From positions 86,513,501 through 86,577,500 of the forward strand of contig CM059582.1 in the NCBI GenBank assembly GCA_030407085.1: DNA of 64,000 nt. The letters are read 5' to 3'. Each line of letters begins with the position of its first letter. The stretch's first letter is position 1. The stretch is from Trichopria drosophilae. Taxonomy: Eukaryota; Arthropoda; Insecta; Hymenoptera; Diapriidae. The notes beneath the pieces were generated by a model. It did not search any database and had not been told where the DNA came from. It saw nothing but the letters and a program-made list of their open reading frames with translations. Positions 32,692 through 45,170 of this stretch are shown piece by piece. Position numbers and translations under genes: made by a program.

Positions 32692-35131
32692 ATGGAGCTG
32701 TCACAGATCGGACGCCGCTTATTCGTAATCGACAAAGCGACTAAATGGCAATTTTTAGTCGACACCGGAGCACAACTATCAATTCTACCGCGAAGGAAAT
32801 TCGGCAGCATCCGCCAAGAAAATTATCAGCTGGCAGCGGCCAATAACTCGCACATAGCTTCATATGGTACGCACCGTATGAAGTTAAATCTCGGACTTCG
32901 AAGAGACTACATATGGAATTTCGTCATAGCGGATGTAACACAACCAATCCTAGGTATAGACTTTCTCTCGCATTTCAACAGCGTGATTAATACCCCTAAA
33001 GGAAAAATAACCAACGAAACAACAAAGATATCTACACAAGGATTCTTTTCAAAAGGAATACGAGAAGAAATGAAAACCATCTCAGATTCGTCAATTTACC
33101 ACGATTCATTGAACGAGTATCCCGAGATCACCAAGCCTGCAGGATTCACAAAGGATGTTCATCATAACACAAGACATTTCATTCCGACAACTCCAGGTCC
33201 ACCGTTAGCCAGCAAAGCCCGACAACTTTCGGCAGAGAAATACAAAGACGCACAGGAAGAATTCCAATTGTTAATACGGGCAGGGATAATACGTCCATCT
33301 AGCAGCCCATGGTCGTTACCTCTTCACCTTGTCAAAAAGAAGGACGGATCATGGCGCCCTTGTGGAGACTACCGTCGATTAAACGACAGGACCATACCGG
33401 ACAGATATCCAGTACCACATCTACAAGATTTTTCACATGAATTACATGCAAAAACAATCTTTTCTACGTTGGATTTAATGCGCGCATACTACCAGATACC
33501 CGTAGCAGAAGAAGACATTCCAAAGACTGCAATAACCACACCATTCGGTCTTTACGAGAGTACTCGAATGCCCTTCGGTTTAAAGAATGCAGCACAATCA
33601 TTTCAAAGGTTCATTGACGAAGTTTTGAGAGGATTGGACTTCTGTTTTGTCTATCTCGATGATGTCCTAATCGCATCCGAGACACCGGAACAACACCAAA
33701 CACACCTTCGAGCACTGTTCGAGAGGCTATCGGAGGTAGGATTAGTTCTAAATCCAGGAAAGTGTACTTTCGGATAAACAGAGGTAAACTATTTAGGATA
33801 TACAATCTTTACCGACGGTATCAAACCTTTACAAATTAAAGTGGACGCGATTACCGAGTTCCCTTTACCAACCACTTGCAAAGAGCTACGCGTTTTCTAG
33901 GAATGTTCAACTTTTACAGACGTTCCATCCCACACGCTGCAAAGATACAAGCACCGTTAAACGAAGCGTTAGCAGGACCAAATACTAAGGGTCAGAAGGC
34001 AGTTCAATGGACACAAGCAAGATGGGAAGCTTTCGAGGAGAGTAAGCAGGCTTTACCGTCGGCCACACTTCTCGCGCATCCTAAAACTAATGCACCATTA
34101 ACCATCTTCGTAGACGCTTCGGACTTCGCAATAGGCGCATCTTTGCAACAACTGGTGGACAGAACATGGCAGCCATTGGCTTTTTTCTCCAGAAAAATTT
34201 CGGCAGCTCAAGTAAAATATAGCGCATATGACCGTGAACTACTGGCAATTGGCCAAGTAAGAACTACTTGACCAAGAAGGACGACCATTCACTATATACA
34301 CGGACCATAAGCCATTAATTTATGTGTTCCAGAAAAATACCGATAAAATGTCGCCACGTCAGTACCGGCACCTCGACTTCAGTCAATTTTCCACGGACAT
34401 TCAACACACGCCCGGGAAAGACAACGTCGTTGTCGACACCCTATCAAGGATATGCGAAATCGCAGAAGCAGTTACCATCGAAGATCTAGTGCAGGCGCAG
34501 AAAGACGACCAAGAGCTAGCTACGTTTGCACAACAGCCATCTTCCACCCTACGACTGCAGCGCACGCTCATCCCACGAACTGACATGAAATTAGTTTGCG
34601 ACGTTTCAACGAAGAAAAGCAGACCATTCGTCCCAAGAAAACTAAGAAGACAAGTTTTTTTTCTCGCTCCATAGTCTATCGCATCCCGGCACAAGAGCAA
34701 CAAACAAGTTAATTACGCAACGCTTTATATGGCCAGGAATGCACAAGGACATCATAGAATGGGTACGCAATTGCAGCGAGTGTCAACGTTCTAAAGTAAC
34801 AAGACATGTAAAAACACCAGTCGCAGATTTCCCAATTCCGGAAGGCAGATTCGCACACGTTCATCTAAATCTTGTCGGACCGCTTCCAGAATCCAAAGGT
34901 TTTCGCTATTGCTTAACCTGCGTCGACCGTTTCACACGTTGGCCAGAAGCAATCCCAATCATTAACATCACGGCAGAAACAGTAGCCAGTACATTCGTCA
35001 ACAGCTGGATCGCAAGATTTGGAGTTCCAGACTACATCACGACGGATCAAGGACGTCAATTTGAGGCAGATCTGTTTTTCAACCTGAACAAGATGTTAGG
35101 CATACCACGCTTTAGGACTACGAGGTCCTAG
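32692..35131 (+). pseudogene. pol: gypsy pol: protease, RT, RNase H, integrase (broken)
   Basis: 32692-33777 encodes the aspartic protease ([13 protein letters not shown] near residue 23) and reverse transcriptase ([48 protein letters not shown]). A stop at 33775 is followed by the same frame, then a frameshift near 33885. RNase H follows (IFVDASDFAIGASL), with another shift near 34262. Integrase has the HPGTRATNK...CSECQRSK zinc region and [13 protein letters not shown]. The first catalytic aspartate appears as Asn ([13 protein letters not shown]). The C-terminus, including the third acidic residue, is deleted by fusion to the 3' LTR. No longer active. Confidence 0.85.
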
Positions 35132-35133
35132 GC

Positions 35134-35329
35134 GCTCGATTGCAACTACTTCGTCGCAGATTATTCGACACGCCAGCAATCAAGTTTACGTGTACCAAAC
35201 CGTCGCTCATGTATTGCGAGAATAACGTTTCATGATGTATTTTAGAATTAGTTAAATAAATGTTGAAAGTTAATGTTTATTAAAAAGTGTTCTGTTTCAT
35301 TTATAGAATTACACCTGCGAACACTAAAG
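35134..35329 (+). repeat. 3' LTR, only the terminal ~196 bp
   Basis: Matches 31572-31767 with few differences (starts GCTCGATTGCAACTACTTCG, ends AACACTAAAG). The preceding ~730 bp of LTR and the end of integrase are missing, so an internal deletion removed them after or during insertion. Confidence 0.8.
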
Positions 35330-35333
35330 ATCT

Positions 35334-36430
35334 ATGTATTAGATAAGAGCGAAGGAGGTCGAAAGTCTCTTTAGACACTCCATAAAATGCTAATTTTGCT
35401 ATCAATAAGTCATGGCTGAAGGTATCAAAGGCACGAGTAAAATCAAGAAGACATAAAAGAGTCAGACACTTATGATCTCAGTTAGTTAATACTTCATCAG
35501 ATACGTTTAAGAGCACAGTTTCACAACCAAAAAAGCGCCTAAAGCCCGATTGAAACGCTGGGAAAAGTTTGAACTTAATAAAATGCACCAACAATTGCTG
35601 GTAACAAACTTCCTTAAATATTTTGGAAAGAATTGGTAGCTGACTAATCGGACGAAGATCTTTTGGAACCATAGGCTTTGTAATTTTGGGAATTGGATGA
35701 ACAGATGCAGATTTCCACACTTCAGGAAAATTTGAGGTTGCAATAATTGTATTAATGATATTGAGAATCTCTGGTAAACAAAATTTATAAGATCTTAAAA
35801 ACATCTCACCTGTAATGCCGTCTAAACCCGCACCCATGCTCTTAGTTTTATTAATTATGTTTATTAGGTTATTCATAGATATTGGGGTAAAGGAAAACGA
35901 TGTACACATGGGGATGCTGGGCGAATAGGAAGTTAAATTATATAATTTAATATTATTAAATTTAATATTATTAATAATTAAATAATACCCAAATAATGGG
36001 TAATTAGATTTGCTTTAGGACGAGTTTGAGGAAGACTAGTGAAATGTTCATTTAGACCATCTGGATCAATTAGGGAGGAGGGAAGCTGAGGTAAGATCGG
36101 TTTTGAAATACCAAGATATTTAATAGTTGACCAGAAATTCTTTTGAGGGAGTTTGCTAATCGTTTGCAAGTATGCTGTGCGTTCACACCCAATCGCAGAA
36201 GTGGTATAATTTCGGAGGCTTTTATAGTAAGCAATATCAGAAGGTTGTTTAGACTTTCGCTTTTTTGTTTAAGCCGCATTTCTTTTCTTTATCATAATCA
36301 TAATTGTGTCAGTTATCCATGGAGCATGAGGTTTTGAGACATTATATTTCTTACAAATAGTACTATGCGTGTTGATTTTATATCATTAAAACTAATTTTC
36401 GGTTTTTGCTCGACTCAGGGCCAACCACGT
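35334..36430 (-). pseudogene. LINE polymerase, 5' part (split by the LTR element)
   Basis: Minus strand. Several frames: about 36279-35978 (region upstream of RT with QKNFWSTIKYLGISKP), then 35909-35478 with GLDGITGEMFLRSYKF, PKDLRPISQLPILSKIFKE and FQSGFRRFFGCETVLLNV. A stop at 35478 is followed by CLLDFTRAFDTFSHDLLIA, RT motif A. The frame then runs into the LTR insertion at 35334 and resumes at 30838. Jockey-like by its motif spacing; 5'-truncated and mutated. Confidence 0.8.
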
Positions 36431-36444
36431 AGCCCCATTTTTTT

Positions 36445-36782
36445 GGCTTTTATTTTTTAATTTTTTTTTTATTTTAATTTTAATTTTTTTATTTTAATTT
36501 TAATTTTTTTTTTATTTTAATTTTTTTTTATTTTAATTTTAATTTTTTTTTTATTTTAATTTTTTTTTATTTTAATTTTAATTTTTTTTTTATTTTAATT
36601 TTTTTTATTTTAATTTTAATTTTTTTTTTATTTTAATTTTTTTTTATTTTAATTTTAATGTTTTTTTTATTTTAATTTTAATTTTTTTAATTTTAATTTT
36701 AATTTTTTTTTTTAATTTTAATTTTTTTTTTTTTAATTTTAATTTTTTTTTTTTATTTTTTTTTTTTTTTTTTTTTTTTTAC
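36445..36782. repeat. T-rich low-complexity tandem repeat
   Basis: Repeats of TTTTATTTTAATTTTAAT with variable T-runs and an overall period of about 45 bp, ending in a pure T-run. On the minus strand it is A-rich and lies at the start of the LINE remnant. No coding content. Confidence 0.85.
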
Positions 36783-36801
36783 TTAAAAATTTTAAAACTT
36801 T

Positions 36802-38860
36802 TCACAAATTTTCTTTTTGAATATTTACATTAATAAATTCTGATGAAGAAGAAATTGTTTTACAACGAATTTGATATTGATTCAATGGTTCAAAAGAATG
36901 AAAGTCCTTTGTTCCCTTTACAGTTGTTGCTTTCGAGAACCTTTGTTGCAAACTTTTGCGATGTCCTTCAAGATCATTTTTTGTACAATAAATAAACTTC
37001 ACCGTTGGCATAGCTGTTTCAGCCCATTCAAATAAGGAATGAGGAGTGACAATTTCGGAATCAAACGGCCTTTGAAGGCTAGCACGTGTTGCTAACCGCT
37101 TTACTTCCCCCCTAACCCATCACAAGGACTTTTCCCACGTGAAGTGGCAAAAAAGTGCCATTCAGCATCCACATCAAAATCCTGTTTTTGATGTGCAAGA
37201 TTAATAAAATTATATTTATTTTAACTACGTATTGTTTTCTTAATTTTTTGATTAATCGTTTATTGTACAAATGAACAGCAGCGGAATTATGATCCAGACT
37301 CTCAGAAATTATGACGAAAGTATCATGACCGAGTGTTTCATTTTCTTTGTGGTAGACAACAAACGGATGAATTGTCACTTGATCTTTATTCCAGTGGTAT
37401 GCTTGAACCACATCTTGAACAACAAAAGAGTAGTTCTCGGCAAAATCCCCAATGCAAAGAATTCGCCGTCCTCTATGTTGTCTTTAGAATCTTTAAGAAA
37501 TTTACTTTGCGATTTAGGAATAAAATGATGTTTCAGGAGAATTATTAAATCATTACCTAACTTTTCAATGTAATCTTGTACAGAACGAACAACAGTTTCT
37601 AACATTGAGCGATCCGTTGACGTCCATTGTTTGTGAGTAACTTCGTCTACGAAATTATTTTTAAACATCACAAGCAAATGTTGTTGTACGTTATCAATAC
37701 CAGGACAAGACAAACATGTCCGGAAGTAGCAACTTTGTGTCGGAGGATTGCATACTACAGCAGAAATTAGTGTCTCAAATGACTCAAAATATGCCTGTTC
37801 TCATATCACTTAATCCAGCCCCAATCATCATCAATTTAAAATTTTGGTGTATTTTACACACACGAACCGAATGTGTTCCACTACTTCCGGCTAGAATGCA
37901 TTCCTTTGGCCTCAAAGTAGCGAAGGTAGAGAAGCCAATTTTTAAATGCAGGTTTTCATTTTTAAAAGCAGCATATAGTTCCTTTAAATTAACTAAAAGT
38001 AAACGCTTTTGTACATGTAATTTTGAATCATCTTTTCTTATTGTTACAAAATCTTTTTTCCGGGCAATACTCTACTATACTCTGAGTTGTAATAAAAATT
38101 ATGAACAATAGAAGTTGTTTCATCAGGTAATTTTTTCCTGATTTTGATTTTGGGTATGAACCGATTCCGAATTCTTCATGAAGCTGTTCAGCTTTAATAG
38201 CTAGACTTTATGGAACGTTAAATTCCTTCTCAATACACCGAGCTTTCCATGATTTTGGTACCATAGTTAAAAGTTTTACTTTTTCCGAATTTTGATAAGT
38301 TAATGCAATTTTTTCTTTAACTTAATTATTTTGGCTTCATCATGACGTACTTTCAGAAACACTTTTTTCAATTCACAGTCAAGGGCCGTTTTTATGTCAG
38401 TCATTTTTCTAATTCCGGCAGCTTCTGACCTGCGATGTTTCCAACTTATCGGAGAAACATTCAAAAGTTCGAGAATTTTGTTTAAATTAATTAGGGCAAC
38501 CAACAAAATTTGGCTCGATCATATCTATTTCATCACCTGCTTTTGTTTTTAATATTTCATTCACAGGGTCATAAGGCTAATTTGAGTTTTCAGAACCTGG
38601 TAATTCTTTGCTACTCTGGTATGATGATGAGGCAGGTAGTAAATCATAAGAAAAATCGTCAGCGGCTTTATTGTAGCTTTCACTTGGTAGCATTAATCGG
38701 CAAGAATCACAAATTTCGCGACTTAACCATGTATTATAATTAAGATTAATCTTTTTACATAGATCATTATTAATTTTGGGTAACTGTTTTCTTCCAACTT
38801 TTTATATATGTCCCTTTTTCTTGAAAGGATTGCAACAACGACTGACAGGAGCCATGAAAA
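36802..38860 (-). pseudogene. Decayed DNA-transposon transposase of an insect/cnidarian-type family
   Basis: Minus-strand fragments in order. Near 38850-38650: a cysteine-containing start (RCCNPFKKKGHIYKK and EICDSCRLMLPS). 38506-38300: LNKILELLNVSPISWKHRRS. About 38060-37820: NLKELYAAFKNENLHLKIGF, then RPKECILAGSSGTHSVRVCK. 37713-37400: VTHKQWTSTDRSML. 37411-37300: AYHWNKDQVTIHPFVVYHKE. 37180-37020: EWHFFATSRGKSPCDGLG and KRLATRASLQRP. 37011: a C-terminal tail. This block order (LRP-x-C, THSV-x-V, WNKDQVTIHPF, WHFFATSHGK) recurs in an uncharacterised widespread transposase family as I remember it. Several stops and frameshifts, and a lost segment around 37200, make it inactive. It lies between the paired inverted arms. 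Confidence 0.65.
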
Positions 38861-39156
38861 TTAAAAATATATTTTATAATATAATAACTTAAATAATTAA
38901 TTGCTTAAAAATAATAAAATTTGGTTAGAATTATGCAGAATAATAAGTAAATTAAGGCAAGACAATATTTTTGTTTATCTCTATGAAACGCCGTAAAAGA
39001 TATTACATATACATTTCTGTAAATAGCCATTATACGCGATGTTCACGATGATTGACATATATACAAACGGAATCACATTATACTTGCTAGAAAAAAAACT
39101 CGGCGCCGCTACGTTAAAGAATAAAAAATATGCAACATTCATTTGAGTGCTGCGGC
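38861..39156. other. AT-rich flank of the decayed transposase
   Basis: No supported feature. Presumably the 5' non-coding part of the element whose right inverted arm follows at 39157. Confidence 0.4.
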
Positions 39157-39412
39157 GCGTATCGGATAGTTGAGCACAGTGAATTGCGCTCTTTCAAAAA
39201 TCATAGCTTAAAAACGAGAAGAGCCTCCGCCATTTTTATTTTTGGAAATGATAGGTGAAATCATTTTCTTCAAGATAAAATAGCAGATTTTTAAAAAAAA
39301 ATACGAACTCATCACCAAAATTTAAGTTGAAAAATGTTTTCGGTCATTTTTTTGGGAAAATGAAATTTGTTTGAAATTATTTTATTTTTCAATAAAAGTA
39401 CTTAATTTTAAA
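39157..39412. repeat. Inner inverted arm, right
   Basis: Reverse complement of 30026-30281 (CGCGTATCGGATAGTTGAGC, GCCATTTTTATTTTTGGAAA, TTTTTCAATAAAAGTACTT). Similarity stops at about 39412; the outer terminus present on the left side is not seen here. Confidence 0.6.
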
Positions 39413-39454
39413 TTACAATTTAATTTCTAATTACATTAGAAAGTGTTAATTAAG

Positions 39455-39860
39455 GCCTATGCCTACCACAGCGCAGATAGCGCCAAACTAACTATTGAAA
39501 ATAAGATATATGCAAAAAATTAAATATCCCTGTATTTTGGTTTTTACAAAATAATTGTTCATAACAATTTGTTATCAATAATTTCGTCAAAAGTGGTTTT
39601 AGGGGAAATCCGACTGCGCCAATCGATTTTACGGGAAAAATTAGGTGCAAAACATGCATAACGTTTTATAAAAGATCGTCAAATTGTTGTTAAAAAAAAT
39701 AAATAAACAATACAAACGAAAACCCGCTTCTGCTCATGCCTAGCATATCGCAATTAGTGCCAAACTAACCATAGGAAGTACGATATATGTAAAAAATAAA
39801 ATACCCGTTTTTTTTTATAAAAAATAATTGTTTATAACAATTTATTGGTAAAGAATATAC
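39455..39860. repeat. Two diverged direct repeat copies (~110 bp, 280 bp apart)
   Basis: GCCTACCACAGCGCAGATAG followed by GCGCCAAACTAACTATTGAA (from 39463) recurs as GCCTAGCATATCGCAATTAG, GTGCCAAACTAACCATAGGA (from 39738). Both copies end in ATAATTGTT(C/T)ATAACAATTT. Non-coding; part of it belongs to the outer inverted arm. Confidence 0.55.
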
Positions 39861-40180
39861 AGAAATTCTAGACTTTTGTGTGATAATGTGGATTTGCATT
39901 GTTTTTCATTATCAACTGTCGATATATATTTAGAAAAATTACAGTTTTTCGTTGATAAAGCCCGCAACAACTTTTAGATGATTGTTCATGAGTAAATAAA
40001 GCAAAGAACATTCGGAAACCTGCCAGAGAATTGTAAGAAGTTCATTTACAAAAAAAATGATATCCATGTAAATATGCATATTATTGATTATTATTTCAGA
40101 TTATTATTTCATAATTATTTCAACATTACTTCAAACTAATTGAAATATGCATTTCAATTAAACATTTTATATGCAATGAG
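39800..40180. repeat. Outer inverted arm, right
   Basis: Pairs with 27535-27880 in inverse orientation (CAACTGTCGATATATATTTA, ATTCGGAAACCTGCCAGAGA, TCATTTACAAAAAAAATGAT, CAACATTACTTC). Similarity appears to fade near 40185. Confidence 0.6.
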
Positions 40181-40185
40181 AGATG

Positions 40186-42225
40186 CAATCATTCCATCTA
40201 TTTACTATATCGTTTCGACGCAGATCCGCAACCTAGTATATATATTAGGGTGTTTCAAAAAATGAACATTTCCAAAAATCGACTCCGATACAGTGGCAAT
40301 CGATAGGAAAAAAAAAGAAAAATATTTTCTCTCTTGTCAAAAATCGATTAGAGGACGTTTAGAGGTCGCTCAAAGCGCTCGAAATTTTGCATTTGATTAA
40401 CATGGCGAAAAATTTATTTTTGGGGTTTTATTTTTTATCTCTGAAAGTAACCTACGAAAACATTCAAACCGACGCTCATTTGAAAGGTAACTAATTTCTG
40501 AACAACCCTGAATTTTTTTGGAGTAGGCTGAAGTATCATTTTGCCAAACAGAGCCTATATAGAGCGACTATTTAACCAATTAACGCCTGAATATCACAAA
40601 ATTGAACAGCGACTTTGGGCTCTCAAATTTTAATCCAATCGCTGTTAGTTTTTTACGCCACTACATTTTCTTGGTGTTTTGGGGTATGCTCTACACGATG
40701 CAATCAACTAAAAAAGCGACAAATGTCTATTTTTTTTGCAAATTTTCATAAAAAAACGCTATTTGACAGGGTTTCTTTTTAGAAAACAACCGATTCTAAC
40801 CAAGAAAATGGTTTCTTCATGCAATAAAAGGCTACAAACGAGTTAATAGTACTTGTACTTGAAAAATATGAGGGTAGTTTGCTTTCAACAAATTTTTCCT
40901 GACAATACGAGCCTTTCAAAGTCGATAAAATCAGTAATTTTCGTGCTCTACTCATATTATCAGAATGGTTTACATTATTTTATTCCCATGACACACAGTA
41001 ATTTGTTAAATCACATATTCAAGGATTTCGGAAATTATGATTATAAAGATTATGCTATATTAAAAAAATTCAAAATGGCGCTGAATATGGTGGAATTTTT
41101 TTGCATCTTTTACCAGTTTTGGCTGAAAATGTTTACTCGGGGGTTTTCGGGGTCTCTGAATACGAATGTGACCTCCGCTTTTAAAAATTCAAAATGGCGG
41201 ATTCGATGCAGAAGTCAACATTTTTCGTAACGAAAAAAATGCCTATTTTGAAGAGAATATTGGTGCGCCATTTTGAATTTTTTTAATATAGCACACGGAA
41301 GTGAATGTGTTCTCCATTAAGCGTCACGGATCGGTCTGGATTACGCCAACCTTGCCGCATGACGAGAGTGGCGCTCGTATCTTACCGCGTTGCTCCCTCC
41401 CGCCCCTCCCTAACGAGTGTTTCCCCTACTTTCCAGGAAGCCAACGCGAGGGACGCGTATTGAATCCATTGAATCGATAGACTAGATTAAACATTTATTT
41501 ATTTATTTTCAATAAATAAATAACTTTCATAAGTAAATTATTTTAATTTAAAATATAATAATAAAACAATTTACGTTAGAAAATAATGATAAAAAATTTT
41601 GAATGAATAAATAATTATTTAAATAATTATTTCCAAATTTCTTAGCAAAAAGATATACTTAACCAAAGTTGCGAAATCTTTGCGGATTCCGTTGTCATTT
41701 TGGCATATTCAGTTATATTATATATTTATATATGAATAAAATTGATCTATGAAATTATATGATATCAAACCTTATTAGCAGTCAATATGATGACGCATAA
41801 ATATATAAAATATATATTATTTGAAATTATGTTACTATATTATATAAAATGTTTCTAACATTTTCATCTGTAATATTATTTTCTTCAAAATTTCACTTAA
41901 TTATTTTTAAAAAATAGTAGAATTGGATTCCTTAAATAAATAGTTATTGTATTATTTTATAAATCACTCTCAAAAATTAGATATACGTACTTTGTACATG
42001 ACACTAGCACAATATGTAGTGAAATGTTTAAAAGAATATTTACAAACACAATTATTTTTAAAAGTATAATTTTCTTTTCTTTTCTGTTTTTGGCAATTTT
42101 GAGAGCCCAAATTTCTAAATTAAAAAATAATTTACGGAAGTAAATTTCACTTAACAATCAGGAATCAGAATTTCATTATAGCTTCCAATTAATAATGTTT
42201 AAACACTTATTAAAACTATTGTATG
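40186..42225. other. Non-coding region with repeat-like words
   Basis: Starts with an AGGGTGTTTCAAAAAATGAA-type sequence at 40249 that looks like a transposon end, and has several TTCAAAATGGCG words. A 125-codon frame at 40853-41230 has no domain. 41320-41470 is more GC-rich with no recognised content; 41500-42220 is very AT-rich. No gene is called. Confidence 0.4.
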
Positions 42226-42599
42226 TAGTAGTAATAGTAGCAATAAAAATTTTATTCTCAAATACGGGAATAGTATCCCATGAAGAAGGAGTTCCGATTT
42301 TTACGGATACAAAAGCTGTACAAATAGTAGAGAAAACTACAAGACTTAATTAAATGACACTAAATCACAGTCTCAGTTAAGACTAAATATAAAAGCGCAG
42401 TAAGTATTACAGAAAGTATAAATATCCATTATGCGATTTCTTAGAGTAAGAATTACAATAACATTATTCTCCTAGTAAAAATGCTCTTCTTTTGAAGCTC
42501 GCTCTGACAAATTTATACAAAAACTTCGCGGAGTACGCGTCGTTGCTGCAGATCAGAGAACATAAAAGTCCAGAGGAGTGAAGCGAACGAGGTTATAGT

Positions 42600-45170
42600 A
42601 AAGCGGCAAACTCAACTCTGTTGGAAGTAAGAAGTGGGCACTCCGTTAGGATGTGCAGCAACGATTCATTCACATTCATGTTAAAAAGAGTACATGGAGA
42701 TGACGGATTATAAGAATAACGCTGACCAGCAATTGCGAAAGAGCGAGAAAAAATGGTCGCTAGCCTCAGCTACGCTTTGAGCTTAAGACACTCGAGGGAC
42801 AGTCGCGGGGGGTACAATGTGTATGCCGAGTCCTCGGGGAGGCGATAAATTGGCAGTTGAACATTTACAGAATTAATATGACCAAAGATCCCTCCTCCTG
42901 GAGGCCTCGGCGAATTTTGCGACAATTAGGGGGCCTTGTTGCTCCCAAGTTTCCAGGTCAAAGTTATTCCACACCTCCCCCGCCTCTGCCCTATCGAAAA
43001 GAGCCTTAACTTGTACTGCCCAGTTAAACGGCTCTTGTGCCGACTCGCGGTTCGCTAATTCCTTTAGGCGCAGTAGTTATATTTTAGGCAACCTGGAATC
43101 TTGGAGTCTAAGAGTTTTTGCCACCCATTTAATAACTCTCCAAATTATTTCTACCGCGATGTGAGGGATGCCGAGTTCTAGACGAATAAGATATGCCGGT
43201 GTATTTCTTGGCAGACTGAGAAGACTCTTAAAAAATCCTATTTGCGCAGATTCCAGTTTGTCTAAGTAACGGAGTGTCCAGAACGGTGCCGCGTAAAGAA
43301 GGACGGAGATTATCATCGCACCGTATAATTTGAAAAAGCATCCCAGGCATCAATCCTTGCCGAGTGAATTAGCGATATAATAGTGGCAGTCGCCGCTTTC
43401 GTTTTAATTATTGTGTCCTCCGTTGGCAGGAGTCCACGCGTCGATGAGGAGAATAAAATACCGAGGTATCGGTATGAGCCCACAACCTCAACCCGACTAT
43501 CTCTGTATAAAAAAGTCTTCGAATACTCGTCTAGTTTGCCAGCTTTTCTGAAGCAAACCATTTTCGTTTTATCTATATTGGCTGTAAGCTGGTTTTGCTC
43601 ACAGTATTCGGAGAGCAATATCAGTTTTCTTTTGAGATCAGCTGAAGAGAAAGAAAAAATAGTCAGGTCGTCGGCGTAGAGGAGCATTAACAGACCCTGG
43701 GTGAGTGAAACATCTACTCCGCGAGCCCCCCTGCCTCGGAAGAATTCCACAATGTCGGCTGTGTAGAGCAAGAATAAAAGAGGGCTAAGGATTTCGCCTT
43801 ATAGGACCCCTTTCGTTACAGGAAAGTCCAGTGCTGGACAGCTTTCTAGTTGAATACGCGCTGAGGCCGAACAATAGAGGGCTGAAAGTATCCTCAAAAG
43901 CTTCGCACTAACGCCTTGACCGTGCAGTTTACGCCAGAGGAGAGAATGATGCACAGAATCGAAAGCTCGCTTAAAATCTACAAATAGTCCAAATGCTTTA
44001 GAACCTTGGCGCCTAATTGCTATCTGAACTGTGGCGAGGAGCGAGAAGATATTATCTTTCGTGCTTCTCCCACTTCGAAAACCGGATTGTTCTTCGGGTA
44101 ACAGGCCTCTGCGTTTAACCCACTCGGTCAGGCGACAACACAGAACTTGTGAGAAAATTTTCGCAATGGCATTAGTGATCGCAATTAATCGGTAATTACT
44201 AGGGTCGTCGCGCGCGCCTTTTTTAAAAAAGGGAAATATCGAGGCCAGAGCCCATCCTTTGGGGAAGGACTCCTGGAGCAGGATGTCGTTAAAAAGGAGC
44301 AGAAGTCGGGAAAGCCATGAATCCTCCAGAAGTTTAAAAAGTTCGGCAGGAATTTCATCCGGACCCCTGGCCTTTCCCGACCTCAACCTCCTAATACTGT
44401 CCTTTAATTCTGTCATCGAGAAAGGGGAGTCAAGCGCGGGGTCAAAAGTCCCGTAAAACGATTCAGGCGGGCACACTTCAGGGGGAAAGATCTTCGAGAA
44501 GTATGCACGCCATGCGTCCGCGGATACTTGTACCCCCGCGCGGTGCTTCTTTCGGTAGAGTCGACAAGTGCTCCAGAAGTCAGCTACATTTTGCACCTCC
44601 GCAAACTTATTTGTAACCTCTGAGGCATAGTGGAGTTTTTTCTTCGTGATTATGGCCAAATATGCTTTTTGGGCGGCCTTATATGCCTGAATTGAGGTTA
44701 GAGTGTAAGCAGATCTCCTCATATGCCTGAGAGAGTGGCGAAAGACCCTCTTCGCAAAAATACATTCCTTATCGAACCAGGGTTTCGAGAGTATTGGCCT
44801 AATACGTGAACTATTTGCAATATGCTTAATGCAAATGCCCGCATTAAAAGCCGCTGTGCGCAAGGTGCTTGCAAGACACTCATATTGTGCATTGAGTGAC
44901 TCTTCGAACTGTAAGTGGCGAATAGAGTCTGGTGCGCTTAGTATATTTTGTAACTTTTGCACCCCGTCTGACGTCCACGAGTATCGGAGTACTTCCCGGG
45001 TATAAGCCGGTGTGATCGACTCATCTGTAGAAAAATTTTCCGATAACAAAAACAGTGATAAAAAAACCGGCAAATGGTCCGAACCTTAGAGGTCATCGCC
45101 TATCTTAAGGTCAGCTACAAAAGGCATGTGAAGGACCGAAACCCATACCAGGTCAACGACGCTGAAGCCT
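42600..45170 (-). pseudogene. LINE A ORF2: end of endonuclease, reverse transcriptase, zinc region
   Basis: Minus strand. Endonuclease end (SVVDLVWVS, then GSDHLPVFLSLF). RT then follows with SGKARGPDEIPAELFKLL, NYRLIAITNAIAKIFSQV, EEQSGFRSGRSTKDNIF and LFVDFKRAFDSVHHSLLW. A TAA at about 43796-43798 replaces the Gln of the V(L)QGEILSPL motif; the same frame continues (LLYADDLTIFSFSS, the catalytic box). A frameshift near 43320 is followed by LLYAAPFWTL and LELGIPHIAVEII. Near 42690-42610 the zinc region SSPCTLFNMNV...HILTECP has lost one Cys (Phe instead). Disabled. Confidence 0.85.

Larger units (their letters stand above)
30845..35329 (+). mobile_element. Ty3/gypsy LTR retrotransposon inserted in a LINE
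   Basis: The element is flanked by AGATCT at 30839-30844 and 35328-35333 (a target duplication of 4-6 bp; the exact limit is ambiguous because the LTR end shares bases). It has a ~920-bp 5' LTR, a primer-binding site, gag, pol, and only the last ~196 bp of the 3' LTR. A deletion fused the integrase to the 3' LTR. Gag has one stop; pol has one stop and several frameshifts. The host LINE reading frame resumes exactly across it. Confidence 0.85.

Noticed and set aside
40853..41230. 125-codon plus-strand frame
   Set aside because: Contains repeat words (TTCAAAATGGCG) and no recognisable protein features.
44259..44456. Plus-strand frames over LINE A
   Set aside because: Antisense shadows of the minus-strand polymerase.
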